NCBI GenBank assembly: GCA_028023455.1
Contig: JAQFVV010000141.1
Coordinates: forward strand, 1,870,056 to 1,934,055
DNA length: 64,000 nucleotides
Origin: Epiperipatus broadwayi
Lineage: Eukaryota > Onychophora > Udeonychophora > Euonychophora > Peripatidae
Direction: 5' to 3'
In this document: piece after piece, positions 63,590 through 64,000 of the stretch
Layout: each line of letters opens with the position of its first letter
Numbering within the stretch: position 1 is the first letter of the stretch
Made by a program: the position numbers and the translations under genes
The notes under the pieces: generated by a model
The model's input: the letters and a program-made list of their open reading frames with translations, nothing else
The model's database searches: none
Told to the model about the DNA's origin: nothing

Positions 63590-64000
63590 TGTAATGGTCA
63601 GGGTAAAATGACACTTACCCTATCTGCCGTACAGGGTATCACCATTTAAACCCGGAAAATGTATATAGTATGCAGATATTTCTTTGTAAGATTTCATTTT
63701 TATTCAGCCGATATACCCTCATCGCTGACTCAAGCAAAGCTGAGATTTGTACATATAATTCTTAAAGTATTGTTGATAAAGAAAAAAATAATAAAATATA
63801 AGCCACTACCAGTACTAATAGCACAAAAACATTTATTTACCCACATACATAAATTTTAGAAATACATATTTAATATTGCTTTAGTTTTGTATTTATTATA
63901 TTATTTTAAACTCAAGTTCTGTTTTTTTTTTTTTTTTTGTAAGTTCACACAGATGGCCAGTTTATTGAAGTTAATATTTATTTTCTCAAATATTTATTAA
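63590..64000 (-). mobile_element. LTR1-related LTR, copy 2 (cut by window end)
   Basis: Starts TGTAATGG at 63590 directly after copy 1. It repeats the same opening landmarks: TATAGTATGCAGATA (63664), AAGCCACTACCAGTA (63801), AAGTTCACACAGATGG (63941). Confidence 0.65.

Overview
This is a very AT-rich, repeat-dominated window from a metazoan nuclear genome, most likely an invertebrate. Long stretches have no coding potential. It contains several eukaryotic transposon classes (an RTE-type LINE, Penelope-like elements with GIY-YIG, tRNA-Lys-primed LTR elements, a tRNA-type SINE), large microsatellites and one intact intronless class A GPCR. Mollusc, arthropod and cnidarian hosts all fit; the sequence does not decide. 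No prokaryotic operon, CRISPR array or rRNA gene is visible.

Layout. 130-5544: an LTR family (LTR1) arranged as a large inverted repeat with two Lys-type primer-binding sites. 5560-7128: RTE LINE fragment. 7133-11549: unexplained TG...CA block between two (TA)n tracts. 11580-14470: second, more complete but decayed RTE copy. 14605-17406: two families of short tandem elements carrying hammerhead-ribozyme motifs (retrozyme-like), each a head-to-head inverted array. 17730-18731: intact melatonin-receptor-like GPCR, minus strand, the only convincing host gene. 18840-19680: CTAT/CTGT microsatellite. 19685-29480: an old duplicated non-coding segment, a decayed Gag fragment, and a head-to-head Penelope pair (26083-29225). 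29694-30152: a repeat with 120-bp terminal duplications. 30160-46179: mostly non-genic AT-rich DNA with three AAT arrays and a SINE fragment. 46180-48080: decayed Gag-like reading frames. 49993-50420: another hammerhead unit. 50465-51095: a second Penelope family, again head to head. 51104-61254: a 10.15-kb LTR element (minus strand) with 3.29-kb LTRs, PBS, PPT, coiled-coil Gag, a 48-bp minisatellite inside Gag, an integrase-tail remnant and no reverse transcriptase. 61355-64000: two tandem copies of an LTR1 relative.

The most interesting theme joins separate elements. Both Penelope insertions and both hammerhead-bearing families have one topology: 3' ends outward against (TA)n, 5'-truncated ends meeting in the middle, with short microhomology at the clearest junctions. 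All carry hammerhead or hammerhead-like RNA motifs next to short palindromic helix III sequences. I infer, but have not shown, that the short families are retrozymes mobilised by Penelope-like machinery. Coordinates of repeat edges are by eye and may be off by several bases.
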